The position numbers were made by a program, and so were the translations under genes. A stretch of DNA of 64,000 nucleotides from Methylobacterium variabile (GTDB taxonomy: Bacteria; Pseudomonadota; Alphaproteobacteria; Rhizobiales; Beijerinckiaceae): assembly GCF_001043975.1 (NCBI RefSeq), contig NZ_LABY01000059.1, positions 1-64,000 of the forward strand, in the 5' to 3' direction. This document shows positions 8,470 to 15,994 of this stretch, one piece after another. Each line of letters starts with the position of its first letter. The stretch's first letter is position 1. The notes beneath the pieces are model-generated. The model worked only from the letters and a program-made list of their open reading frames with translations. It was not told where the DNA came from and made no database searches.

Positions 8470-9705
8470 TCAGCCGGTGGTCAGGGGGCAGCCGCTCTTG
8501 TCGGCGGGGGTGAACAGCGTGTCGCCCGGCACCGTCTCGATGACGCGGTAGAGGTCGGCCTTGCCCTTCGACTCCTTCGGGCTCTTCACCTCGACGAGCA
8601 TCATGTCCATCACCACCCGGCCGTTCGCCTGGATGCGCGGGTTGCCGTAGAAGCCGTCGTCGATCGGCAGTTCCTTCATCGCCTTGTTGACGGCGCCGGC
8701 CTCGTCGGTCCCGGCCTTCTCGACGGCTCTGAGATAGTGCCTCACCGACGAGTAGGCGGCGGCGTGGCCCATGGTCGGCACGACGTTGCCGTTGCGGGCC
8801 ATCAGGCGCTTGGCCCAGGCGCGGCTGGCGTCGTTGGCGTCCCAGTAGAAGTTCACCGCCATGCGGATCCCCTGCGCCACGTCGAGGCCGAGCGCCACCG
8901 TGTTGTTGGTGAAGACCAGCATCGCCACCACCTTCGAGGTGATGCCGAATTCCCGCGCCTGCTTGATGGTGTTGACGAGGTCCGGCCCCGCATTGGCGAG
9001 CCCGATCACGTCGGCGCCGGAGGCCTGTGCCTGGATCAGCTGCGAGGACAGGTCGGTGGCGCCGAGGGGATGGCGGATCTCGCCCACCACCGTGCCGCCG
9101 GCGGCCTTCACGGCCTTGCCGGCGTCGGCGGCCAGCCCGTGGCCGAAGACGTAGTCGGCGGTGATGAAGGTCCACTTCTTGCCGCCGGCCTGCACCACCG
9201 CGCCCGCCACCGCGTTGGCAAGCTCGCCGGTGGAGGGCACCCACTGCGTGCCGTAGGGCGAGCAGCCGGGGCCGGAGAACTGCGAGGCATAGCCGCCGGT
9301 CACCATCGTGGTGATCTTGCGCTCCTTGGCATAGGCCTGCACCCCGAGGCCGACGGAACTGGCGCCGCCGAGCACGAAGGCGGTGACGCCGCGCTGGTCG
9401 ACGAGCTGGCGGGCGAGGCCCGACCCGATGTCGGGCTTGTTCTGGTGGTCGACGCCGATCACCTCGACCGGCCGCCCCAGCACCTTGCCGCCGAAATCCT
9501 CCGCCGCCATCGTGGCGGCGAGCACCATGTTCGGCCCGCCATTGCCGGAATACATCCCCGATAGGTCCTCGAGCACGCCGATGCGCAGGGGCGTCTGGGC
9601 GAGCGCCGGGGCGGTCAGCATGGTGGCGAACAGGCCGGCGACGGCGAGGCGTCGCGTCCAAGACGTGCAAGGAGCAGGCATGCAAGGAACGGGCGTGCGG
9701 GGCAT
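8470..9705 (-). CDS. Branched-chain amino-acid-type ABC transporter substrate-binding protein
   Basis: The protein is 411 residues from the ATG preceded by a GAGGA ribosome-binding site; a further upstream ATG gives an unlikely extension. It has a signal peptide (residues about 1-36, ending APALAQ), then 'LRIGVLEDLSGMYSGNGGPNMVLAATMAAEDFGGKVLGRPVEV', the classic type I periplasmic binding fold of LivJ/LivK-like proteins. Such proteins often bind aromatic or short-chain acids, amides or urea rather than amino acids. No LivHMGF genes are present, so it must use transporter subunits encoded elsewhere. The gene diverges from the iron alcohol dehydrogenase, and a perfect 16-bp palindrome lies in the shared promoter region. 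Confidence 0.9.
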   Translation of the reverse strand: MPRTPVPCMPAPCTSWTRRLAVAGLFATMLTAPALAQTPLRIGVLEDLSGMYSGNGGPNMVLAATMAAEDFGGKVLGRPVEVIGVDHQNKPDIGSGLARQLVDQRGVTAFVLGGASSVGLGVQAYAKERKITTMVTGGYASQFSGPGCSPYGTQWVPSTGELANAVAGAVVQAGGKKWTFITADYVFGHGLAADAGKAVKAAGGTVVGEIRHPLGATDLSSQLIQAQASGADVIGLANAGPDLVNTIKQAREFGITSKVVAMLVFTNNTVALGLDVAQGIRMAVNFYWDANDASRAWAKRLMARNGNVVPTMGHAAAYSSVRHYLRAVEKAGTDEAGAVNKAMKELPIDDGFYGNPRIQANGRVVMDMMLVEVKSPKESKGKADLYRVIETVPGDTLFTPADKSGCPLTTG

Positions 9706-9797
9706 GGGGCGTTTCCTCGGGATTCGACATCCGTCTTCCCGCGTCCGTCGAGGGACGTCGGAGCGGTGCCTGATGATCGACACGGATCTTGCGGATC

Positions 9798-9813
9798 GCC
9801 GCGATATCGCGGC
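9798..9813. promoter_or_regulatory. Perfect 16-bp palindrome in a divergent promoter region (putative operator)
   Basis: The sequence GCCGCGATATCGCGGC is a perfect dyad centred between the Liv-type binding protein gene (start 9705, minus) and the iron alcohol dehydrogenase (start 10030, plus). Its size and place suit a homodimeric repressor or activator. No regulator gene in the window can be assigned to it with confidence; it lacks the T-N11-A spacing typical of LysR sites. Confidence 0.35.
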
Positions 9814-10029
9814 TGGCGGCAGTTGAAGTCCAATAGTTTGCGCGAGGGCTCGCCATCGTTTCCCGGTATGGCATGGCCCGACCTTGGCTTCGACGCGCCG
9901 TCATCGCTGCCGCCTATGGCTCGCGACCGGTGTTTGTATTGGACGTGACGCCGGCGGATCGGCGACATCATCGGCACGATCGCGAGGGCCCGACGATACG
10001 AAGCGCCCCGCCCCGGAGGAGACGCCCGC

Positions 10030-11235
10030 ATGATCACCAGCTTCTACATGCCGACCCGGATCGTCTCGGGCGCCGGCGCGCTCGCCACCATCGGCACCCT
10101 CGCCCGCGACCTCAAGATGACGCGGGTCCTGGTCGTGTCCGATCCGGTCATCTCGGCGCAGGGCTTCCACGCCGAGGCACTGGCGGCCCTGAGCGAGGCG
10201 GGCATCGCGGTGTCGCGCTTCGACGAGTGCGGCATCGACGCCCGCTGCTCCCACATCGACGACCAGGGCGGGCGGGTGCGCCGCGAGGGCATCGACGGCG
10301 TCGTGTGCATCGGCGGCGGCTCGGTGATGTGCACCGGCAAGGGCATCGCCATCGTGGCGACGAACCAAAAGCCCATGGCGGAGTGCACCGGCGTCGGCCG
10401 GTTCGACCGCAAGGCGCTGCCGATGATCATGGTGCCGACCACTGCCGGCTCCGGCTCGGAGGTGTCGCAGTGGACGATCGTCAAGGACGAGGAGCGCCAC
10501 CTGAAGCTCCTCGGCGGCGGTCCCCTGAGCTTCCCCGACGCGGCGATCCTCGACCCCGCGACCTTGCGCTCGCTGCCGATGCACGTGGCGGCCCTGCCGG
10601 CCGTCGACGCGCTGACCCACGGCGTCGAGGCGTATCTGAGCGGCATCGCCTCGCCGCTCACCGACGCGGTGGCGCTCGCCGCGGTGCGGCTGCAGGCGGC
10701 CTCCCTGCGCGCCTCGATCAATTCCGACGACGACCGTGCCCGCGAGGACAACCTCGTCGCCTCCTGCATGGCCAACATCGCGTGCGGCAACGCCCGCCTC
10801 GGCCACGGCCACGCCCTGTCGCTGCCGCTGGAGGGCCACCTCGACCTGGCCCATCCCTACGGCGTCGGGGTGCTCCTGCCGCACGTCATCACGTTCAACC
10901 TCGCGGTGCTGCCGGCCAAGGTGAAGCCTCTCGCCGAGGCGCTTGAGGTCGAGACCACGGGCCTGTCGCGCCGGGAGATGAGTTCTGCCTGCGCCGACGC
11001 GGTCCGGGCGCTCTACGCCGATATCGGCTTTCCCGAGCGGTTCACCCCCGCGCAGCTGCCGCGCGACCGGGTGCGCGAGATGGCGCTCCGCGCCGTGCCG
11101 GGCCTCTATGCCGGCATCGCCGCCAAGGACTTCGACCCGGCGAGCGCCAACGACCGCACGATCATCGCGAGCCCGGCGGCGCGCAAGATGACGGTGAGGC
11201 AGGCGGAGGAGATCTTCGAGCGGTGCGTCGGGTGA
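10030..11235 (+). CDS. Iron-containing alcohol dehydrogenase
   Basis: This is a 401-residue protein with a GGAGGA ribosome-binding site 9-14 bases before its ATG. It has the group III (Fe-ADH) layout: an N-terminal nucleotide-binding half with 'IGGGSVMCTGKGIAI' and 'PTTAGSGSEVSQWTIV', and a helical C-terminal half with 'VDALTHGVEAYLS' and 'GHGHALSLPLEGHLDLAHPYG', which carry the Asp and His ligands for the metal. It interconverts an alcohol and an aldehyde or ketone with NAD(P)H in the cytoplasm. The gene stands alone and diverges from a periplasmic binding-protein gene. The substrate (methanol, butanol, lactaldehyde-like or other) cannot be read from the sequence. Confidence 0.9.
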   Translation: MITSFYMPTRIVSGAGALATIGTLARDLKMTRVLVVSDPVISAQGFHAEALAALSEAGIAVSRFDECGIDARCSHIDDQGGRVRREGIDGVVCIGGGSVMCTGKGIAIVATNQKPMAECTGVGRFDRKALPMIMVPTTAGSGSEVSQWTIVKDEERHLKLLGGGPLSFPDAAILDPATLRSLPMHVAALPAVDALTHGVEAYLSGIASPLTDAVALAAVRLQAASLRASINSDDDRAREDNLVASCMANIACGNARLGHGHALSLPLEGHLDLAHPYGVGVLLPHVITFNLAVLPAKVKPLAEALEVETTGLSRREMSSACADAVRALYADIGFPERFTPAQLPRDRVREMALRAVPGLYAGIAAKDFDPASANDRTIIASPAARKMTVRQAEEIFERCVG

Positions 11236-11368
11236 GAAACTCGTCGCGTCGGTCCTTACGGAAGGTGCAGATCTTCTTTCGGTGAGGTCGTTTTAACATG
11301 CGGGTCGCGTGCATTGTCCTTTTCCCCGCGTGCGGCAGGACTGTCTGGGCAATAGCAAGGGCGCGGGT

Positions 11369-11397
11369 CTTCTCCTCTCTTCGCGGGCGGGGAGAAG
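11369..11397. repeat. GC-rich inverted repeat in the gap after the alcohol dehydrogenase
   Basis: CTTCTCC and GGAGAAG form a 7-bp stem around a GC-rich loop. It sits in the 297-base gap before the porin-like mini-gene. It resembles the short palindromes scattered between genes in Methylobacterium-type genomes. A role in transcription ending or mRNA stability is possible; there is no T-run. Confidence 0.35.
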
Positions 11398-11532
11398 GCT
11401 CGCGACTCATCCGGCAACGTTGGCACGGCCGGCAAATCGCACGAGGGCGACGCGTCACGTCCCGTGTCCCCCCACGCCCTGGCGCGCTCGCCCCCGCCAT
11501 GCTTCTCTCCACCCCGAACGGGAGGGCCGGCC

Positions 11533-11862
11533 TTGCGCACGACATCGATGATCCTCGCGGCCGCCGCCTTCCTCGCGGTCCTGCCGGCCCACGCGCTCGA
11601 CGTGCGCGACCTGCCCATCGCCAAGGCCCCCGAGTCCTGCCCGCGCGAGGGGCCCGGCTTCGCCCGCCTCGTTCCCGGCGGCCCGTGCGTGCGGATCAGC
11701 GGGCGGGTGCGGGCCGAGGCCGGCACGCCGGTGCCGGCGCCTACCCTCGACGGCGCGGCGCGGGGCGTCGTCAGCGGCTCCGGCCAGGTCGCGATCGACA
11801 CGCGGACGGAGACCGAGTACGGCCCGGCCCGGGCCTATATCCGGCTCGGCACCGGGCACTGA
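11533..11862 (+). CDS. Small secreted protein resembling the N-terminus of alphaproteobacterial porins
   Basis: This 109-residue protein starts at a TTG preceded by a GGGAGGG ribosome-binding site; the next choice is ATG 11551. A signal peptide ends at about 'LPAHA'. The mature part carries the sequence signature that opens alphaproteobacterial porins: 'CPREGPGFARLVPGGPCVRISGRVRAEAG', then 'IDTRTETEYGPARAYIRLGTG'. A full porin is about 350-500 residues; here only the first strands remain, followed by a normal stop. It may be a porin remnant or a free-standing small envelope protein. The two Cys could form a disulphide. Function is unknown. Confidence 0.65.
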   Translation: MRTTSMILAAAAFLAVLPAHALDVRDLPIAKAPESCPREGPGFARLVPGGPCVRISGRVRAEAGTPVPAPTLDGAARGVVSGSGQVAIDTRTETEYGPARAYIRLGTGH

Positions 11863-11868
11863 GACCCC

Positions 11869-12357
11869 TCACAGGCTGCGTGAGAGCACCAGCGGCGCGC
11901 TGCGGCTCCGGCCGTAGGGGGAGGGCGCCGGTCGCCCGCCGTAGCCGGTGCCATATCCCTTGGGCTCGGCGCTGCGGGTGAGCTCGGTCGAGAGGTTGCG
12001 CAGCAGGCCTTCCGAGATCGCCCGGGCGGTCGCCAGCACCGCCTGGTTGGCCGAGACCGCGTCGGTGAAGCGCCCGTGGGCCTCGCGCAGGGCCGCGACG
12101 CCCTCCGGGGCGAAGCGGGCGAGCGCCACGGCGTTCGCCTTCACCGCCTGCAGGCCCTGCAGGTAGGCGCCGGCGAGGGCCGTCTTCTGCGGCGCCTCGG
12201 CCAGGCCGTCGCCCAGGCGGCCGACCCGGATGTGGTCGCTCTCGCGCCCGAGCAGGGCCTCGAGCTCGCGCATCACGCTCAGCGTCTCGGCGACCAGGCG
12301 CTCGGCGCTGCCGGCATCCGCGACCCGGACCGGAGCGGGACGGGACGTCTCAGCCAT
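11869..12357 (-). CDS. FlgN-like flagellar chaperone
   Basis: This 162-residue protein is mostly helical, with heptad-like segments ('AERLVAETLSVMRELEALLGRESDHIRVGRL' and 'LQGLQAVKANAVALARF'), and a Gly/Pro/Arg-rich tail. It resembles FlgN-family export chaperones in length, helical layout and gene position. In other bacteria these bind the hook-filament junction proteins FlgK and FlgL. Its start overlaps the stop region of the FlgJ-N-like gene by 8 bases, so it is the third gene of the flgI operon. The call rests more on context than on conserved residues. Confidence 0.55.
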   Translation of the reverse strand: MAETSRPAPVRVADAGSAERLVAETLSVMRELEALLGRESDHIRVGRLGDGLAEAPQKTALAGAYLQGLQAVKANAVALARFAPEGVAALREAHGRFTDAVSANQAVLATARAISEGLLRNLSTELTRSAEPKGYGTGYGGRPAPSPYGRSRSAPLVLSRSL

Positions 12358-12688
12358 TCGCGCCTCCCTGCAGCCGCAGCATCTCGCGCATCACCTGGTC
12401 GCCGATGCCGACGCCGCCGCTCTGCACGATCGACTGGGCGTATTCCTTGTTGAGCATCGAGCGGTAGACGCCGCCGCCGGTGCCGTTCTCGCCGAGCGGC
12501 CCGTCGGTGCCCTGCGAGCGGTTGAGCACGTCGAGGCTCTGCTCCAGGAACATCGCCTCGAAGTCCTTGGCGGTCTTCTGGATCTTGGTCTTGTCGGCGG
12601 CGGCCGACAGGCCGGAGGAGACGGCCCCGGCGAGGGCCTGGCCGACCGCCAGGCCGGCGGAGGCCGCGAGGGGAGCGAGAGGAAGCAT
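12350..12688 (-). CDS. flgJ: Flagellar rod-binding protein (FlgJ N-terminal domain, CheL-like)
   Basis: The protein is 112 residues and contains the rod-binding core 'AKDFEAMFLEQSLDVLNR', 'ENGTGGGVYRSMLNKEYAQSIVQSGGVGIGDQVMREMLRLQ'. It corresponds to the N-terminal half of gamma-proteobacterial FlgJ; the muramidase half is absent, as is usual in alphaproteobacteria, where the gene is also called cheL. It caps and assembles the rod in the periplasm. It lies 40 bases after flgI on the same strand and overlaps the FlgN-like gene by 8 bases. Confidence 0.85.
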   Translation of the reverse strand: MLPLAPLAASAGLAVGQALAGAVSSGLSAAADKTKIQKTAKDFEAMFLEQSLDVLNRSQGTDGPLGENGTGGGVYRSMLNKEYAQSIVQSGGVGIGDQVMREMLRLQGGANG

Positions 12689-12728
12689 CGGACGGTCCTC
12701 GTGTTCGAAAGGGAAGGGGAACTCGGCG

Positions 12729-13844
12729 TCACATCACTTCGATGTCGGCCTGGAGGGCGCCGGCGGTCTTGATCGCCTGGAGGATCGAGATCAGGTCCCG
12801 CGGGCCGATGCCGAGCGCGTTGAGTCCGTCGACCAGCTCGCGCAGGGTCACGCCCTCCTTGACCAGGGCGAGCTTGTTCTTGTCGCCGGCATCGACCTTG
12901 AGGGCAGTGCGCGGCACCACCACGGTCTCGCCGTTGGAGAGCGGCGCCGGCTGGCTCACCTGCGGCTGCTCGGTGATGGTGACGGTGAGGTTGCCCTGCG
13001 CCACCGCCACGGTGGAGACCCGCACGTCGCGGCCCATCACGATGATGCCGGAGCGCTCGTCGATCACCACCCGGGCGGTCTGGTCGGGCTCGACCTTGAG
13101 CTGCTCGATCTCGGTGAGCAGCCGGATCATGTTGCCCTGGTAGCGCGCCGGCACCTGCAGGGTGACGGTCGAGGGATCGGTCGGCTCGGCGGTGTCCGCC
13201 CCCATGAAGTCGTTGATCGCCGCGGCGATGCGCTTCGAGGTCGTGAAGTCCGGGTTGCGCAGGGACAGGCGCAAGCACTTCTGCTCGTTGAGCTTGAAGG
13301 CGATCTCGCGCTCGATCACCGCGCCGTTGGCGATGCGCCCGTTGGTCGGCACGCCGCGGGTGATCTTGGCCGCGTCGCCCTCGGCCTGGAAGCCCGCGAT
13401 GGCGAGCGAGCCTTGCGCCACCGCATAGGCCTCGCCGTCGGCGCCGAGCAGCGGCGTGACCAGCAGGGTGCCGCCCTGGAGCGACTTGGCGTCACCGAGC
13501 GACGACACCGTCACGTCGATGCGCGTGCCCTGCGCCGCGAAGGGCGGCAGGTTCGCCGTCACCATCACGGCGGCGAGGTTGGCGGTGCGCATGGTGGCGC
13601 CCCGGGTGTTGACCCCGAGCCGCTCCAGCATCGCCTGCACCGACTGCTTGGTGAAAGGCGCGTTGTTGAGGGTGTCGCCGGTGCCGTTGAGCCCGACGAC
13701 GATGCCGTAGCCGATGAGCTGGTTGCTCCGCATGCCCTCGACGCTGGCGAGGTCCTTCACCCGCGACAGGGCGAGGGCGGGCCGGGCCGCGACGAGGGCC
13801 GAGAGGGAAGCCAGGAAGGCGAGGACGAGGAAGCGGAGGCGCAT
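12729..13844 (-). CDS. flgI: Flagellar P-ring protein FlgI
   Basis: This 371-residue protein has a signal peptide (about residues 1-25, ending ARPALA) and the FlgI blocks 'RVKDLASVEGMRSNQLIGYGIVVGLNGTGD', 'TVSSLGDAKSLQGGTLLVTPLLGADG' and a C-terminal 'LVDGLNALGIGPRDLISILQAIKTAGALQADIEVM'. It is the full family length. FlgI subunits form the ring around the rod in the peptidoglycan layer, helped by FlgA (encoded about 5 kb away here). A sigma54-type promoter lies just upstream. The gene diverges from fliX, as in Caulobacter. Confidence 0.95.
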   Translation of the reverse strand: MRLRFLVLAFLASLSALVAARPALALSRVKDLASVEGMRSNQLIGYGIVVGLNGTGDTLNNAPFTKQSVQAMLERLGVNTRGATMRTANLAAVMVTANLPPFAAQGTRIDVTVSSLGDAKSLQGGTLLVTPLLGADGEAYAVAQGSLAIAGFQAEGDAAKITRGVPTNGRIANGAVIEREIAFKLNEQKCLRLSLRNPDFTTSKRIAAAINDFMGADTAEPTDPSTVTLQVPARYQGNMIRLLTEIEQLKVEPDQTARVVIDERSGIIVMGRDVRVSTVAVAQGNLTVTITEQPQVSQPAPLSNGETVVVPRTALKVDAGDKNKLALVKEGVTLRELVDGLNALGIGPRDLISILQAIKTAGALQADIEVM

Positions 13845-13873
13845 GACGGGGTCCCGAAACTCGGGATGTCCGC

Positions 13874-13889
13874 TGCCAGGACCGTGCCA
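13874..13889 (-). promoter_or_regulatory. Sigma54-type promoter before flgI
   Basis: Read on the minus strand, the 16 bases TGGCACGGTCCTGGCA match the sigma54 pattern TGGCACG-N4-TTGCA with one change in the -12 box. The -24 GG and -12 GC have the required spacing, and transcription would begin about 20 bases before the flgI ATG at 13844. Sigma54 control of ring genes is known from Caulobacter, where FliX and FlbD act with it. Confidence 0.65.
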
Positions 13890-14004
13890 GCGCCACGGCT
13901 GGGCGTAAGTATCTGGTAAGGTTACCGATCCGTTTCCGATGGGGGGAGCCTGCGGGCGATCCGGACCCGGTCGTTCTCGCCCCGCGGCAAGAACTGCCGC
14001 CCCG

Positions 14005-14020
14005 TTTACGGCGCATTCAC
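14005..14020 (+). promoter_or_regulatory. Degenerate CtrA-like site before fliX
   Basis: TTTA-N7-TTCAC differs from the CtrA consensus TTAA-N7-TTAAC at two positions and shares its central CGGCGC bases with the perfect site before fliL. It lies about 58 bases before the fliX ATG. The match alone is weak; the similar core and the flagellar context raise it above chance. Confidence 0.35.
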
Positions 14021-14077
14021 CATACCGGGGCGAGGTTTATCGGGCCAAAGCGAACCCCGTGACCCGGACCCGATCCC

Positions 14078-14494
14078 ATGCGTGTCGACACCCGCCTTGC
14101 GGCCGCTCCCCTGTCGGGAGCCGGGCCGCGCTCCCTGCCGGCAGGCGGCGTGTTCACCCTCGGGGCGGAGGCGGTGCGGGTCCCGACCAGCGCCGGCGGC
14201 GCCGTGCCCCTCGCCGGCCTGAGCGCCATCCTGACCCTGCAGAGCCAGGACGAGGTCTCGGGCGACCGCCGCCGCCGGGCGACGAAGCGCGGCCACGACA
14301 TCCTCGACGCCCTCGACCGCCTCAAGGCCGCGCTGCTCGGCGGCCGCGTCGCCGCAAGCGAACTGAAGGCCATCGCCGGCCGCCTCGCCGAGCGCGCCGG
14401 TAGCACGGGCGATCCGCGCCTCGACGACCTGATCGGCCACATCGAGCTGCGGGCGCAGGTGGAGCTGGCGAAGCTCGGGATGGCGGGGGGCTGA
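14078..14494 (+). CDS. fliX: Flagellar assembly regulator FliX
   Basis: This 138-residue protein has the FliX C-terminal core 'KRGHDILDALDRLKAALLGGR' and 'DPRLDDLIGHIELRAQVELAKLG'. In Caulobacter FliX links completion of the early basal body to FlbD/sigma54-driven late gene expression, and its gene is divergent from flgI exactly as here. Its presence, together with sigma54-type sites before flgI and flgF, suggests the same checkpoint. The flbD gene is not in the window. Confidence 0.9.
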   Translation: MRVDTRLAAAPLSGAGPRSLPAGGVFTLGAEAVRVPTSAGGAVPLAGLSAILTLQSQDEVSGDRRRRATKRGHDILDALDRLKAALLGGRVAASELKAIAGRLAERAGSTGDPRLDDLIGHIELRAQVELAKLGMAGG

Positions 14495-14602
14495 GGGGGC
14501 GGTTCCCGGCCGTTGACGCCCAACCCCCGATCTCCCACAACGGCGCCCGTTTGAAGACAGGCGGCCTTGCTGTCGCCGGAGACGCGCGTCACCCCGGCCT
14601 CG

Positions 14603-15979
14603 ATGCTGTTCAACTCCTTCCCGTTCCTCCTCGGCTTCCTGCCCGTCGCGCTGGCGCTCCACGCGTTCATCGCCCTGCACCGGCCGGGCTGGCGGCTGCC
14701 GCTCCTCGTCGCGCTCTCGCTGGTGTTCTACGGCTGGTGGGACCCGCGCTTCGTGCCGCTGCTCGTGGCCTCGATCGGGCTGAACTGGCTCGTCGCGCGC
14801 TGGTTCGGGCGGAGCCGGGCCGCACTGCTGATCCCGCTCGCCATCGCCGCCAACCTCGCGGTGCTGGCCCTGTTCAAGTACGCGGGCTTCCTCGCCGGCC
14901 TCGCATCCGTCCTGCCGGGACTGCACGACCTGCCGCGGCCGAGCCTCGCCCTGCCGCTCGGCATCTCGTTCTTCACCTTCCACCACGTGATGTACCTGAC
15001 CGACCTGCGCGCCGGCCGGGCGCCGCAGATGAGTCTCACGCGCTACGCCCTCTACATCGCGTTCTGGCCCCAGGTGCTCGCCGGCCCGCTGGTGCGCTGG
15101 AGCGAGATCCTCCACCAGTTCGACGAGAAGCCCTACGCCCGGCCGGACGCCGCCGAGCGGATCGGCCGCGGCCTGATGCTGCTCTGCATCGGGCTGGCCA
15201 AGAAGGTCTTCCTCGGCGATCCGCTGGCCGCCTACGCCAACCCGGTGTTCCAGGCCGCCGCCGAGGGCAAGGTGGTGAGCGTGGCCGAGGCCTGGCAGGG
15301 CACGCTCGCCTTCACCTTCCAGATCTACTTCGACTTCTCGGGCTACACCGACATGGCGCTCGGCCTCGCCCTGCTGTTCGGCATCGTGCTGCCGCAGAAC
15401 TTCGACGTGCCCTACCGCGCCACGTCGCTGCAGGACTTCTGGCGGCGCTGGCACATGACCCTGTCGCGCTTCCTGCGCGACTACCTCTACATCCCGTTCG
15501 GCGGCAACCGCCGCGGCCTGGCCGTGCAGGTCGCCGCCCTGTTCGCCACCATGACCCTAGGCGGCCTCTGGCACGGGGCCGGCCTCACCTTCGTCGCCTG
15601 GGGGGCGGCCCACGGCGCCGGCCTCGGCGCCGGCGTGCTGTGGCGCCGGGCGGGCCTACCCCTGCCGGCGCTCCTCGGCTGGGTCCTCACCTTCGCCTTC
15701 GTGGCGCTCACCTGGGTGCTGTTTCGCGCCACCAGCTTCGAGGCGGCACTCACGATGTTCAAGGGCCTCGTCGGCCTCGCGCCGGTCGGGCACGGCTTCA
15801 AGTGGCGGGCGCTCCTGCCCGCCGCCCTGGTCGCCCTCCTCGGCCCGACCGCCTGGGCGGCGGTCCACCGGCTGCCGCCCCGGCCGGCCCTGGCGGTCGC
15901 CTTCGCGGTGCTTCTCGTCGCGGTGCTGCTGCGCATCGGCGACGACGCCAATTACGAGTTCATCTACTTCCAGTTCTGA
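14603..15979 (+). CDS. MBOAT-family membrane O-acyltransferase (AlgI-like)
   Basis: The protein is 458 residues from the ATG giving the usual N-terminus 'MLFNSFPFLLGFLPVALALH'; a TTG 36 bases upstream is an alternative. About ten membrane segments are visible. Family blocks are 'GISFFTFHHVMYLTDLRAG', 'QIYFDFSGYTDMALGLALLFG', 'DFWRRWHMTLSRFLRDYLYIPFGGNR' and 'TMTLGGLWHGAGLTFVAWGAAHG', whose His is the conserved catalytic residue. AlgI-type MBOATs move acyl groups, usually acetyl, across the inner membrane to a periplasmic partner. The next gene, 15 bases on, encodes an SGNH-type protein that fits this role. The pair lies inside the flagellar cluster; the glycan it modifies is unknown. Confidence 0.9.
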   Translation: MLFNSFPFLLGFLPVALALHAFIALHRPGWRLPLLVALSLVFYGWWDPRFVPLLVASIGLNWLVARWFGRSRAALLIPLAIAANLAVLALFKYAGFLAGLASVLPGLHDLPRPSLALPLGISFFTFHHVMYLTDLRAGRAPQMSLTRYALYIAFWPQVLAGPLVRWSEILHQFDEKPYARPDAAERIGRGLMLLCIGLAKKVFLGDPLAAYANPVFQAAAEGKVVSVAEAWQGTLAFTFQIYFDFSGYTDMALGLALLFGIVLPQNFDVPYRATSLQDFWRRWHMTLSRFLRDYLYIPFGGNRRGLAVQVAALFATMTLGGLWHGAGLTFVAWGAAHGAGLGAGVLWRRAGLPLPALLGWVLTFAFVALTWVLFRATSFEAALTMFKGLVGLAPVGHGFKWRALLPAALVALLGPTAWAAVHRLPPRPALAVAFAVLLVAVLLRIGDDANYEFIYFQF

Positions 15980-15994
15980 GCCGGGGCCGATCCG

